11,820 bases of DNA from Nitrospirota bacterium (GCA_030600405.1 JAUVMD010000006.1:1-11820), one strand, 5' to 3'; numbered from the stretch's first letter, positions 1 through 7,213 are shown. Numbers and translations: made by a program. Notes: generated by a model from the sequence alone, not told the origin.

Positions 1-634
1 ACAGATCGGTCAGGACAGCGGGAGTATTGGATGGAGTGAGGACCACAGACTCCACAGTAGCGGGCTGACAGCCCAGGGCCAGCATTTCCTCCATCGCCTT
101 GGGACCGTCTCCAGGCTGTACGTTGACTGCACGGATGGCGTCTTCCAACAGTACCACCGAATATTTGAGGCGGACCAGGTCGCGCACGGAGTTGAGCACA
201 CAGTAATCCGTCGTCAGCCCTCCGACAAACAGACGTTTGACACCGGCTTTCTTCAAACGTTGATCGAGATCGGTATTTTCAAAAGCGGAGTAGGCATCGC
301 TTTCCGGTTCGGTGGCTTTGCTGATGATAACGGCCTCGCTGAGATCCAGGCCGGAAGCGAATTGCGCTCCGTCGGTTTCCGCAACACAATGCGGGGGCCA
401 CGGGCCCCCCTGTTCCGTAAACGAACAATGGTTGAAGGGATGCCAGTCCCGGCTCGCAAAAATGGGCAGGTGGCGTATGCGGAAAGCGGAGGAATAGTGG
501 TTGAGTGCCGGGACCACATCGTTTCCCTGCGGGACCGCCAGACTGCCGCCGGGAAGGAAATCGTTTTGCACATCGACGATCAACAAGGCATCGCCCGGAC
601 CGGGGGTGCAATCATCTGTTCCTGCAGTGGTCAT
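1..634 (-). CDS. pncA: Nicotinamidase (isochorismatase-like hydrolase), 3' end beyond window
   Basis: Hydrolyses nicotinamide to nicotinate and ammonia in cytoplasmic NAD salvage. I translated this frame by hand: it is open from an ATG at 634 to the left edge (211 codons, no stop), so the C-terminus is missing. Visible motifs: DVQNDF at residues 21-26 (catalytic Asp21), SRDWHPFNHCSF at 61-72 (metal ligands Asp63, His65, His69), WPPHCV at 79-84 (His82), SKATEPESDAYSAF at 105-118 (catalytic Lys106) and GLTTDYCV at 139-146 (nucleophile Cys145). The full Asp-Lys-Cys triad and the metal site of the PncA family are therefore present, and the 211 residues are close to the usual full length. The ribosome site is weak (AGGGA about 15 nt upstream). 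The start lies about 80 bp after the HD-GYP stop on the same strand, so co-transcription is possible. Other isochorismatase-fold amidases are the alternative, but the metal motif favours nicotinamidase. Confidence 0.9.
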   Translation of the reverse strand, partial: MTTAGTDDCTPGPGDALLIVDVQNDFLPGGSLAVPQGNDVVPALNHYSSAFRIRHLPIFASRDWHPFNHCSFTEQGGPWPPHCVAETDGAQFASGLDLSEAVIISKATEPESDAYSAFENTDLDQRLKKAGVKRLFVGGLTTDYCVLNSVRDLVRLKYSVVLLEDAIRAVNVQPGDGPKAMEEMLALGCQPATVESVVLTPSNTPAVLTDL

Positions 635-712
635 ACGCTTGTCCGCGTTCCCTGGGGGAATGGAAGCTCTCGGAGAATATGAGGGACTGCCGGCAGGTAT
701 TATACCCTGAGT

Positions 713-1690
713 TTACAGTTCCGGTCCCATATACTGGATAAAGTTGTCGAGAATTTTTGCATCGAATTCGTCGGACATCTGTTTTTTCATGAGGGTCAGA
801 GTGTCGAAAGGATTCATGGCTTTTTTGTAGGAGCGCCGGGTGGTGAGGGCGTCGTAGACATCCATGACTTTACAGATTCGTGCGAAGTAGGAAATTTCTT
901 CCCCAACGATACCCCGGGGATAACCTCCTCCTTTGTATCTTTCATGATGCTGGGTGGCCATGTCGACCACCGAATGGGCATAGCATTTCATTTTGTTAAG
1001 GATTTCTCCGCCCAGAGGCGCATGGTTTTTGACGGTATCAAATTCCTGGGGTGTCAGCAGGCCTTTTTTGTTGAGTATGGTGTTGGAGATTTTGGATTTG
1101 CCCACGTCATGGAGCATGCCTCCGAGCCCCAGCATGCGAACCTCGTTATGATTCATTTTAATTTTGACGCCATAGGTCATACAGTACAATGCGACATTAA
1201 CGCTGTGAGTATAAGTGTAATAGTCCTTGTTGGTGATTTTAGAAATGCCAAAAAAGCTGATGTCATAATCCCGAAAACACTCCTCCATGATTTCCATCAC
1301 TTCATCCGAGGTACGAAGAATTTTTTCCGAAGCGTTGTATTCGAAAAATTCCCTCATGATGTTTTTGGAGACCTCATAAACTTTCTTGGCTTTTTTCTCG
1401 AAGGATATTTCGGGGTTGGCTACGATTTTGCGAAGTGTCGTGGTGGCATGGCGGTAGTATTTGAACAGATCTTCTTCCTGAATATAAAAATCTTCCAGGG
1501 GGTCACCTGATTCCAGCAGGCGTACTACTTTCTCGTGGTGCTCGGGTTTGGAGGTGGCAAAACGGACATATTTGACGGTGCCATAACTGCGGGCTTTGTA
1601 GAAAATATCGAAATATTCATCCCCACTATTGTTTAGGAACTCGAGATTGATTTTCCTGTAGCTGGTATCGGTGGTCATCCGCATCGGCAT
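713..1690 (-). CDS. HD-GYP domain protein (probable cyclic-di-GMP phosphodiesterase)
   Basis: A 325-residue cytoplasmic protein with no signal peptide or membrane segment. Residues 1 to about 145 form an N-terminal region I do not recognise; it is probably a sensory or regulatory module. Residues about 155-325 are an HD-GYP domain: THSVN with His162, MLHDVGK at 192-198 (His194-Asp195), NHAPLGGEIL at 222-231 (His223), HHERYKGGGYP at 248-258, and DVYDALTTRRSYK at 277-289. The metal-binding histidines and Asp and the GYP triplet are intact. In the usual HHExxDGxGYP signature the Asp is Lys253 here. Family members hydrolyse cyclic-di-GMP or related dinucleotides and control motility, biofilm or surface properties. 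The start is uncertain: ATG codons at 1690, 1684 and 1678 are in frame and none has a good Shine-Dalgarno sequence. A TATAAC-like -10 element lies at 1704-1709. The family call is firm; the substrate is inferred. Confidence 0.9.
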   Translation of the reverse strand: MPMRMTTDTSYRKINLEFLNNSGDEYFDIFYKARSYGTVKYVRFATSKPEHHEKVVRLLESGDPLEDFYIQEEDLFKYYRHATTTLRKIVANPEISFEKKAKKVYEVSKNIMREFFEYNASEKILRTSDEVMEIMEECFRDYDISFFGISKITNKDYYTYTHSVNVALYCMTYGVKIKMNHNEVRMLGLGGMLHDVGKSKISNTILNKKGLLTPQEFDTVKNHAPLGGEILNKMKCYAHSVVDMATQHHERYKGGGYPRGIVGEEISYFARICKVMDVYDALTTRRSYKKAMNPFDTLTLMKKQMSDEFDAKILDNFIQYMGPEL

Positions 1691-1761
1691 TGAATTTTAT
1701 GAAGTTATAGTAAGCTCTTTTTCTCTTAAATTAGTTTAAAGGAAATTAAGGAATTGCGAAA

Positions 1762-1776
1762 CCCCCCCCCAAAAAA
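1762..1776. repeat. C9-A6 homopolymer pair
   Basis: Nine consecutive C (1762-1770) are followed directly by six A (1771-1776), with a further A7-G4 stretch at 1791-1801. It lies in the 118-bp gap between the M20 peptidase stop and the HD-GYP start, about 70-85 bp upstream of the latter. Runs of this length are prone to slippage in replication and in sequencing. Confidence 0.85.
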
Positions 1777-1808
1777 GTCTAAAAGCCATTAAAAAAAGGG
1801 GTTTAAAT

Positions 1809-3668
1809 TTATCTCTGTAAAAAGGCCTTGGGAGAAGAAAGCATGAAGTGAACGATGGAGCGGGCGCATCCCAGCAGATCTACCATTGAAAGGCTTTCCC
1901 CCGGCTCGTGCATCCGGCAATCTGGATCGTAGGCCCCCAGACAGAGCGGAGGGATATTCCCCAAGGCGTCCATCAGTTTGGCGACGAACGGGATGGAACC
2001 CCCGCACCCGTACAGGCAAGGCTCATGGTCGTAACCGGCTTTCAGCGATTCCAACATTAATGAAAAGGCAGGGTGGTCGATGCCGGTCATCCAAGGCGGC
2101 CCGCCTTTATCCTCCTCCAATTCCAGGGAAAACCCAGCAGGTGTGTTTTTGAATAAATGATGTTTCAAATGATCATTGGCAGTGGTTTCCTGATGACCCG
2201 GCGCCAGACGGATTTCGACCAGTGCCCGGGCGGATGGGTCATTAAAGGTTCGAGCCGACCCATCGTGTTCCACATGCAAAGCCCTGAGGAGGATTTTTCG
2301 GATTCCTCCGCCGGATTGAAAAAACTCCTGCCATCCGGCAGTAGTCAGCTTGCCATCCCATCCGATCAGGCGGTCTACCATGTGTGCCAGTTGTAGTTCG
2401 GGAACGGGAAACGGGCCGCCGAACATGCCCGAGTGTGGATCTTTGTCCGCCGATTGCAAAATGAGTTCCAAGATCAGGTTGTCGGACGCTTCCAGTTCTC
2501 TCAGCCGGGTTTTTAATCCGAAGCGGTTATAGGCTTTAAATGTTTCTTCCAACCACCGGGTAAAACCCTCCCGATTTGTCAGCCCTTCGGTGTGAAAGTG
2601 GAAACGGGCTCCGGCGATGCCAAAAACCACGCCACCTGCCACGCGATGGCCCGGCCGTACATTGGCATAGGAGGTCCGCAGTTCTGCTTCAATAATGTCC
2701 ACCTTGGTAGAGGGAACGGTCAGTTGAGTTTCGCTAAGTAAGCCAGCCTGTGCACGCAAGGCTTCGCGAGTCGTTGGAATTTTTTCATAACCCTGCCGCT
2801 CTTCTTCGGTGATGGGGGCATCCCCCTTGGCGATGTCCGTCACGGCCAGGGAATGATCTTCTTGGATCAAGGTTGCCAGCACTTTGTACAGCGCGGTTTG
2901 CTCATCGATAGCCGGATGAGCTTCGATAGTTTTTATATGAGCATTTATCTGAATGACGCCTCTCAGCGAGGTAGTCAGGCCGGGAACACCCGTATCCGGG
3001 TTGGTGACGTCAGTGATGATGACGCAATCTGAAGTTTCAAAGAATTTTTTGTTTTGTAAAATCTGTGGGATCAGCGTGTGAGACCCGGACTCTTCTTCGG
3101 TTTCAAAGATGACCTTGATGTTGCAGGGCAGTTGTTCGAGAAGACCGGGTTCCGGGTTTTTCGCATCAAATCCGATCGATCGCAACAACGCATCGACTGC
3201 CATGCCGATGGACACCACACCGCTCAAATCGTCCGCTGCACCTCTACCGTAAGCACGGGTACCGTCGGCGTTCCACCGAAGTTCTGTCGGTGGATGTCCG
3301 TCCCATTTATCGAAACGCTCGTCATCCATGTAGGGTTGTTTGTCGAGATGCGCGTACATCAGTAAGGTCGGTTTGTTGTTTCCCGCTACGATTTCCGCCA
3401 TCAAAATGGGAGTGGACCGCTCTGGGCCGGGAGGTGGAACATTGATGTGGATCATGGGGAACCCGATATTTTGCAGATACTCTTGGGCCAGTTCCAGAAT
3501 TTCCTTCATGTCCGTCGGCGTGGTCCGGTCACCTTCAAATTCATTGACGTTGAAACTGCGGCTGTCGATGCGAACCATCTCCTGCATAAAGCCCATGTGC
3601 CATTGCACCAGGCCTGATCCCATTTGAATGGTGTTACGGGCGCGTTCGTCCCACTCGTTCAGATTCAT
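1809..3668 (-). CDS. M20-family metallopeptidase (dipeptidase-like) with enlarged central region
   Basis: A zinc-dependent M20 peptidase, probably a cytoplasmic dipeptidase; no signal peptide is seen. Numbering from the upstream ATG at 3677 (622 residues), the metal and catalytic motifs are YAHLDKQP (His110, Asp112), GRGAADDLSG (Asp149), FETEEESGS (Glu194, Glu195), IITD (Asp223) and CRMHEPGE (His590). The dimerisation-domain motif HSGMFGG (415-421) is present, as is LTTSLRG (234-240), both typical of CNDP/DUG1-like enzymes. M20 dipeptidases are usually about 450-480 residues. Here roughly 160 residues (about 251-410) separate the INAHIKT strand from HSGMFGG, which normally follow closely. I chose the ATG at 3668 (619 residues) because AAAGGA sits 9 nt upstream of it, whereas that site touches the ATG at 3677. 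It is not obviously in an operon. Family is certain; substrate unknown. Confidence 0.92.
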   Translation of the reverse strand: MNLNEWDERARNTIQMGSGLVQWHMGFMQEMVRIDSRSFNVNEFEGDRTTPTDMKEILELAQEYLQNIGFPMIHINVPPPGPERSTPILMAEIVAGNNKPTLLMYAHLDKQPYMDDERFDKWDGHPPTELRWNADGTRAYGRGAADDLSGVVSIGMAVDALLRSIGFDAKNPEPGLLEQLPCNIKVIFETEEESGSHTLIPQILQNKKFFETSDCVIITDVTNPDTGVPGLTTSLRGVIQINAHIKTIEAHPAIDEQTALYKVLATLIQEDHSLAVTDIAKGDAPITEEERQGYEKIPTTREALRAQAGLLSETQLTVPSTKVDIIEAELRTSYANVRPGHRVAGGVVFGIAGARFHFHTEGLTNREGFTRWLEETFKAYNRFGLKTRLRELEASDNLILELILQSADKDPHSGMFGGPFPVPELQLAHMVDRLIGWDGKLTTAGWQEFFQSGGGIRKILLRALHVEHDGSARTFNDPSARALVEIRLAPGHQETTANDHLKHHLFKNTPAGFSLELEEDKGGPPWMTGIDHPAFSLMLESLKAGYDHEPCLYGCGGSIPFVAKLMDALGNIPPLCLGAYDPDCRMHEPGESLSMVDLLGCARSIVHFMLSSPKAFLQR

Positions 3669-3677
3669 GATTGCCAT

Positions 3678-3683
3678 TCCTTT
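3678..3683 (-). promoter_or_regulatory. Ribosome binding site deciding the M20 peptidase start
   Basis: AAAGGA on the minus strand lies 9 nt before the ATG at 3668 and directly against the ATG at 3677, so it supports the downstream start. Confidence 0.6.
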
Positions 3684-3712
3684 GCGGTTGTGCCGGGAAA
3701 GGGATTGTTCTC

Positions 3713-3739
3713 TTTACCAAATGGAGTTCATCATATAAT
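3713..3739 (+). promoter_or_regulatory. Possible promoter for the 3813 gene
   Basis: A perfect TATAAT (3734-3739) is preceded, at a short 15-bp spacing, by TTTACC (3713-3718; four of six matches to TTGACA). The surrounding ATATAATATAA is nearly symmetric, so the element could also serve the divergent M20 gene. Judged by eye only. Confidence 0.3.
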
Positions 3740-3812
3740 ATAAAGAAGCCATTCGTAAAGTTTTGTCAGGCGGAGTTGGCGGACCCTGTCGGAGAATAAA
3801 AAGGGATCGAGA

Positions 3813-4091
3813 ATGATTCAACCCATTATCAATCTGTTCAAATTGATTCGAATTCTCAGGGAGCGCGGCAACGGACCGTTGTTAAGGCGATCCCGCAAGC
3901 AAATACTTGATATCCTATTCTGCCGCAACGACATCAATCGCAAGAATCCCGTTTCCGCCCTGTTTTACTGGTTCGGTGTGTTAAAGGGGCTGGACATGCT
4001 GATCTGGCGTTTGGAGACGTTTGGTTTTCTGTTCCAGCCGGGCGTCACCGAGGAACAGCGGTCCCGCCTGAACCGGTATCTCGATTCCTGA
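3813..4091 (+). CDS. Small hypothetical protein, 92 residues
   Basis: I do not recognise this protein. A good ribosome site, AAGGGA at 3801-3806, sits 6 nt before the ATG, which argues that the gene is real. The product is basic at its N-terminus (several Arg/Lys between residues 10 and 30, including RERGNG and RRSRKQ) and more hydrophobic around residues 48-75, with many aromatic residues (FYWFGVLKG, LIWRLETFGFLF). It has no cysteine cluster, no signal peptide and no clear transmembrane helix; the hydrophobic part could form an amphipathic or membrane-associated helix. It stands alone on the plus strand between the divergent M20 gene and the FkbM methyltransferase, about 260 bp from the latter. 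Function unknown. Confidence 0.65.
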   Translation: MIQPIINLFKLIRILRERGNGPLLRRSRKQILDILFCRNDINRKNPVSALFYWFGVLKGLDMLIWRLETFGFLFQPGVTEEQRSRLNRYLDS

Positions 4092-4353
4092 ATCCACCGC
4101 CATTCTTTTTGTTTTTGCAACAGGTTATGACGAATGAGTCCGTTTGATTGTTATAGCAATGAACCGCTTGCTGGAAGTTGTAAAAGTGGGAAAATCTGAA
4201 GCGGTTTCAGGGAGAAAATTTGGCTCCCGCCGGGAAAACCGCAACCGAATAAACCCCCAAGGTTTCTTCCGGAGGCCCAATTAGAATCAGCAATCGGGAC
4301 ACAACCGGTTGACCTTGAGTTGGCTTTAACACCCCTAAAACTGAATTCCTGTT
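4092..4353. other. 262-bp intergenic region upstream of the FkbM gene
   Basis: No convincing gene is seen. A T-rich stretch follows the small gene (about 4105-4118) but lacks a good stem, so I do not call a terminator. The notable content is a set of inverted repeats at 4162-4242, listed separately, and a short AACCGGTT palindrome at 4303-4310. No clear sigma-70 promoter is visible. Confidence 0.6.
4162..4242 (+). promoter_or_regulatory. Overlapping inverted repeats in the putative FkbM leader
   Basis: Segment A, AACCGCTT (4162-4169), is complementary to segment B, AAGCGGTT (4199-4206). The 3' part of B, GCGGTTT (4201-4207), is also complementary to segment C, AAACCGC (4236-4242). The B-C arm encloses a further stem, GGGAG (4210-4214) with CTCCC (4224-4228). 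A-B and B-C pairing are mutually exclusive, as in attenuators or riboswitch-like leaders. There is no U-run after segment C, so this is not a standard intrinsic terminator, and whether the region is transcribed is unknown. Confidence 0.3.
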
Positions 4354-5091
4354 ATGGTAAAATCTCTTTCCTTTATTCAAAAAGCAAAGGCCCTTCACAG
4401 AATATGGCGTTACCGGTTAAACACGGAAAAGGACAGTATCGGTTTTCTTCTGAGGCAAAACCTCTTGAAAAAAACGGCGGTGGACATTGGAGGAAATAGG
4501 GGTATTTATTCTTATTGGATGAGCAAACTGGTTGGGGACATGGGAGCTGTGGTGGTATTTGAACCTCAACCGGAGTTGGGGGAATATTTGGAAAGTTTGC
4601 GTTTTTCCTTCCAATTAAATAACTTAACCATCGTTAACCAGGCGCTTTCCTCTTCCATCGGACGACAAAGTTTGTATAGAGTTAAGGTGGGTGACGGCGG
4701 GGCAAGTTTAATTAACAATTCTAATGGGGATAGGCAAAGCGTCGAAGTGGAGGTCACCACTCTGGATCAATATTTTTCCGATTGGAAAGGCCCGGAAATA
4801 GAGTTGATTAAATGTGATGTGGAGGGAAATGAGCTTGAGGTATTTAAAGGGGCTAAAAATAAGTTGTTAGAGGATGGCCCCACTCTGCTTTTCGAATGCC
4901 ATCATAAGGAGGCGGAGAAAGGGGAGCTGTTCTCGTTTCTTGTTTCTCTGGGTTATGACGGTTTCTTTTTTTCAGGAAACGAAAGAATCCACTACTCAAA
5001 ATTTAATAGTTACAGTTATCCAAAACCCGGGGTTTCTCATCGGAATTATATATTTGTTTGCAAAAATAAAGACAACCTTCTGAAGGGGTAA
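4354..5091 (+). CDS. FkbM-family SAM-dependent methyltransferase
   Basis: A 245-residue class I methyltransferase of the FkbM type, which commonly O-methylates sugars of lipopolysaccharide, glycans or glycosylated natural products. Motif I is AVDIGGNRGIYS (42-53). Motif II is VVFEPQPELGEYL (67-79), whose Glu70 would bind the ribose of S-adenosylmethionine. The family signature LIKCDVEGNELEVFKGA (151-167) and LLFECH (178-183) follow. Length is normal for the family. An in-frame TGA three codons upstream of the ATG leaves this as the first ATG; no clear Shine-Dalgarno sequence is visible. The gene is A+T-rich (22 of 60 G+C in the line at 4801), unlike the glycosyltransferases downstream, which suggests a separate origin. 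Its position just before the O-antigen ligase-type gene suggests it methylates a surface glycan, possibly a terminal sugar; the acceptor is inferred. Confidence 0.88.
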   Translation: MVKSLSFIQKAKALHRIWRYRLNTEKDSIGFLLRQNLLKKTAVDIGGNRGIYSYWMSKLVGDMGAVVVFEPQPELGEYLESLRFSFQLNNLTIVNQALSSSIGRQSLYRVKVGDGGASLINNSNGDRQSVEVEVTTLDQYFSDWKGPEIELIKCDVEGNELEVFKGAKNKLLEDGPTLLFECHHKEAEKGELFSFLVSLGYDGFFFSGNERIHYSKFNSYSYPKPGVSHRNYIFVCKNKDNLLKG

Positions 5092-5092
5092 T

Positions 5093-5106
5093 TTTTTTGC
5101 AAAAAA
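5093..5106. repeat. 14-bp palindrome after the FkbM stop
   Basis: TTTTTTGCAAAAAA starts two bases after the TAA stop of the FkbM gene. It follows a short CCTT-CTG-AAGG inverted repeat at about 5076-5086 that overlaps the coding end. The two together could slow or end transcription, but the stem is short and the palindrome has no loop, so this is a weak terminator candidate. Confidence 0.3.
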
Positions 5107-5253
5107 CCTCGTGATCCCATTCGAATCTCAAAATCTTTTCCTATCCAGGAAGCCGCAGTATGATTTTGCCTTCGCCGGCTAACGTATTGTGGCCCCTGTC
5201 ATCCTTGTTGTAGAGGGTTGAATCCAATTATGACTTGTCAGACTTTTACATTT

Positions 5254-5259
5254 AAGGGA
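5254..5259 (+). promoter_or_regulatory. Ribosome binding site deciding the O-antigen ligase start
   Basis: AAGGGA with a 6-nt spacer precedes the ATG at 5266. The frame is open further upstream to a TTG at 5218 and an ATG at 5230, but neither has a comparable site. Confidence 0.7.
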
Positions 5260-5265
5260 AACTCA

Positions 5266-6468
5266 ATGACTTGGACCGAGAAGGCCCATCAAGCCGGAGT
5301 CTTCCTGACGATTGCCTTGGGTTTTGTCATTCCTCTCAGTACTTCTCTTACCGATTTATTGGCAACCCTGATCCTTGTTTTATGGTTTCTTGCGGGTCAT
5401 TATAAAACCTTTATGGATCAAGTGCGGAACCCCTTGGTTCGCGCGTCCCTCCTGTTGTTTCTGATTTTTGTCCTGGCAATGATTTATACACCGGTATCTT
5501 TCGGCGAAGCGGGCAAAATGCTGAAAAAGTACCGGGAGTTGCTGTATCTTATAGCCTTCATCCCCTTTCTTTCCACGAAACGGCATAGAACCTGGGCTCA
5601 ATGCGCTTTTGGGTTGTCCATGGTGGTGACTCTGATCGCTTCGTTTTATACCTTTTATTTTCCTCTGGAAAGCCTGGGCAAGGAGTTTCTGGGTCAAGCG
5701 TTTAAGGATAGTATTAACCAAAGTTTTTTGTTGGCGGTGTTTGCCTTTGGGTTGATGACTCATGCGCTTTCCCATATAAATAACAAACGATATGTGATTG
5801 GATTGAGTGCGCTCTTTATTCTGGCGACGGTCAATCTTTTTTTTATAGTGAACGGACGGACCGGATATGTTCTTTTTTATTTGCTTTTTATAGTATTTTT
5901 GGCTCAACGGTTCAAATGGAGATTCGCCATTTATGGATTGCTGGTGTTGTTGATCCTGAATTTCCTTTTGATTTCAGTTCCAGGTCCCTATCAACAGCAA
6001 GCGGATCAGACGGTGGTCAACACCCTTAAATACTTTAAGAATGAAAATTCAGAATCCTCTATCGGACAGCGTTTGGAATTTATGATCAACAGTTATCAGT
6101 TGTTGACCGAAAGGCCTGTGTTCGGTCATGGGACGGGTAGTTTCAAAAGTCAATATGCCGCATTAGCGGAAGCCAAGGGCCTAAAGTTCAAAACCGTCAA
6201 CCCGCACAACGAATATTTGATGACCGGCGTGCAAACCGGATTGATTGGAATCGGATTCCTGCTTTATTTCATATTCTGTCAGTTTAAATATTCATTCCGG
6301 TTGATCCCGTTGAATAAAAACCTTGCTTTGGGGTTGGCGGCGATTACAGCAGTGGGGTGTATGGGCAATTCGATTCTGCTGGATCATACTCCGGGAGTTT
6401 TTGTCATTTATTTTAACGCGGTCTTTTTTTCCGCCTTGAATTATCCTGAAAAAACCAAAGATGCTTAG
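5266..6468 (+). CDS. O-antigen ligase / polymerase family membrane protein (Wzy_C type)
   Basis: A 400-residue polytopic inner-membrane protein with about ten or more hydrophobic segments (for example around 11-43, 61-73, 93-101, 113-133, 152-165, 177-195, 201-212, 220-238, 324-338, 353-372 and 376-391). It has one large periplasmic-type loop between about 239 and 323. Family motifs: NGRTGYV at 196-202 (Arg198), SSIGQRLEF at 264-272 (Arg269), FGHGTGSF at 286-293 and NPHNEYL at 312-318 (His314, the conserved catalytic-type His of WaaL). Members transfer undecaprenyl-linked O-antigen to lipid A-core or polymerise repeat units; sequence alone does not separate ligase from polymerase. I chose the ATG at 5266 for its ribosome site; this start leaves a short cytoplasmic N-terminus before the first helix. 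The end overlaps the next glycosyltransferase by 8 nt, so they are translationally coupled. Confidence 0.85.
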   Translation: MTWTEKAHQAGVFLTIALGFVIPLSTSLTDLLATLILVLWFLAGHYKTFMDQVRNPLVRASLLLFLIFVLAMIYTPVSFGEAGKMLKKYRELLYLIAFIPFLSTKRHRTWAQCAFGLSMVVTLIASFYTFYFPLESLGKEFLGQAFKDSINQSFLLAVFAFGLMTHALSHINNKRYVIGLSALFILATVNLFFIVNGRTGYVLFYLLFIVFLAQRFKWRFAIYGLLVLLILNFLLISVPGPYQQQADQTVVNTLKYFKNENSESSIGQRLEFMINSYQLLTERPVFGHGTGSFKSQYAALAEAKGLKFKTVNPHNEYLMTGVQTGLIGIGFLLYFIFCQFKYSFRLIPLNKNLALGLAAITAVGCMGNSILLDHTPGVFVIYFNAVFFSALNYPEKTKDA

Positions 6469-7213
6469 TGTTATTATCATAACTAAAAATGAGGCCGATC
6501 AGATTCGCGAATGTCTGGAAAGCATTCAATGGGCCGATGAGATCGTGATATTGGATTCCGGCAGTACGGACGGTACGGTGGATATTTGCCGGGAGTATAC
6601 GGACAAAGTATTCGAAACCGATTGGCCCGGATTCGGTCCGCAAAAAAACCGGGCTCTGGAAAAGGCGGCGGGAGACTGGGTGTTGTCAGTCGATGCCGAC
6701 GAGCGGGTGTCCCTGGAACTTCGCCTGGAAATCGAACAGGCGTTGACATCGGAACAATATCAGGGATATGAAATTCCCCGGTCGTCTTATTACTGCGGCC
6801 GGCGGATCCGTCATTCCGGTTGGTGGCCGGATTATATCGTCCGGTTGTTTCGGCGGGACAGCGCCCGGTTCAGCGATTCGCTCGTCCATGAACACGTGGA
6901 GGTGCAGGGTGCGGCCGGCCGTTTGCGGACTCCCCTGATTCATTACAGTTTTGGAAGTTTTGAAGAGGTGCTCGACAAGGTGAACCGGTATTCGACCTAC
7001 AATGCGGAAATGCTCCTGCAGGCCGGAAAATCATCCGGTGTTTTGAAAGCGGCCTGGAGAGGGCTTTGGACGTTTATCAAGACCTATATCTTCCGGGCCG
7101 GCTTTTTGGACGGCCGACATGGATTTATGCTGGCTGTGTCCAATGCCGAGGGTACCTATTACAAATATGTCAAGTTGATCCTTTTGCGGGAAACCCAATC
7201 CCCAAAAAAATAA
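6461..7213 (+). CDS. GT2 glycosyltransferase, WaaE/KdtX-like (LPS core)
   Basis: A 250-residue cytoplasmic family 2 (GT-A fold) glycosyltransferase. It begins with LSVIIITKNEADQIRECL (2-19), followed by ILDSGSTDGTVDI (30-42), PGFGPQKNRALEKA (56-69) and the metal-binding VDADER (77-82). The segment GWWPDYIVRLFRRD (120-133) and LVHEHVEV (141-148) are characteristic of the WaaE-like core glucosyltransferase branch. Amphipathic or hydrophobic helices near the C-terminus (about 195-245, with a Tyr/Phe-rich stretch) suggest peripheral membrane contact. The ATG lies inside the last codons of the preceding gene (ATGCTTAG, 8-nt overlap) without a good Shine-Dalgarno sequence, so expression probably relies on coupling. 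Its stop overlaps the next start by one base (TAATG). G+C is clearly higher than in the upstream ligase gene (38 of 60 in the line at 6661). Donor and acceptor sugars cannot be read from sequence. Confidence 0.88.
   Translation: MLSVIIITKNEADQIRECLESIQWADEIVILDSGSTDGTVDICREYTDKVFETDWPGFGPQKNRALEKAAGDWVLSVDADERVSLELRLEIEQALTSEQYQGYEIPRSSYYCGRRIRHSGWWPDYIVRLFRRDSARFSDSLVHEHVEVQGAAGRLRTPLIHYSFGSFEEVLDKVNRYSTYNAEMLLQAGKSSGVLKAAWRGLWTFIKTYIFRAGFLDGRHGFMLAVSNAEGTYYKYVKLILLRETQSPKK

Noticed and set aside
253..682. Several open frames of 60-140 codons on both strands over the nicotinamidase region
   Set aside because: They are other frames of pncA; only the uninterrupted minus-strand frame from 634 shows the Asp-Lys-Cys triad and metal motifs.
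944..1510. 188-codon plus-strand open frame
   Set aside because: Antisense shadow of the HD-GYP gene; no ribosome site and no recognisable domain.
4207..4398. 63-codon minus-strand open frame in the gap upstream of the FkbM gene
   Set aside because: Overlaps the FkbM start, has no ribosome site and resembles no family.
5160..5213. 17-codon ATG frame between the FkbM and ligase genes, a possible leader peptide
   Set aside because: No run of regulatory codons and no attenuator hairpins beside it; likely chance.
5218..5265. Upstream TTG/ATG starts for the O-antigen ligase-type gene
   Set aside because: No ribosome site; the ATG at 5266 has AAGGGA at 6 nt and places the first helix properly.
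7066..7212. 49-residue N-terminal extension of the second glycosyltransferase
   Set aside because: It is an out-of-frame reading of the preceding glycosyltransferase; the GT2 fold begins at the 7213 ATG.
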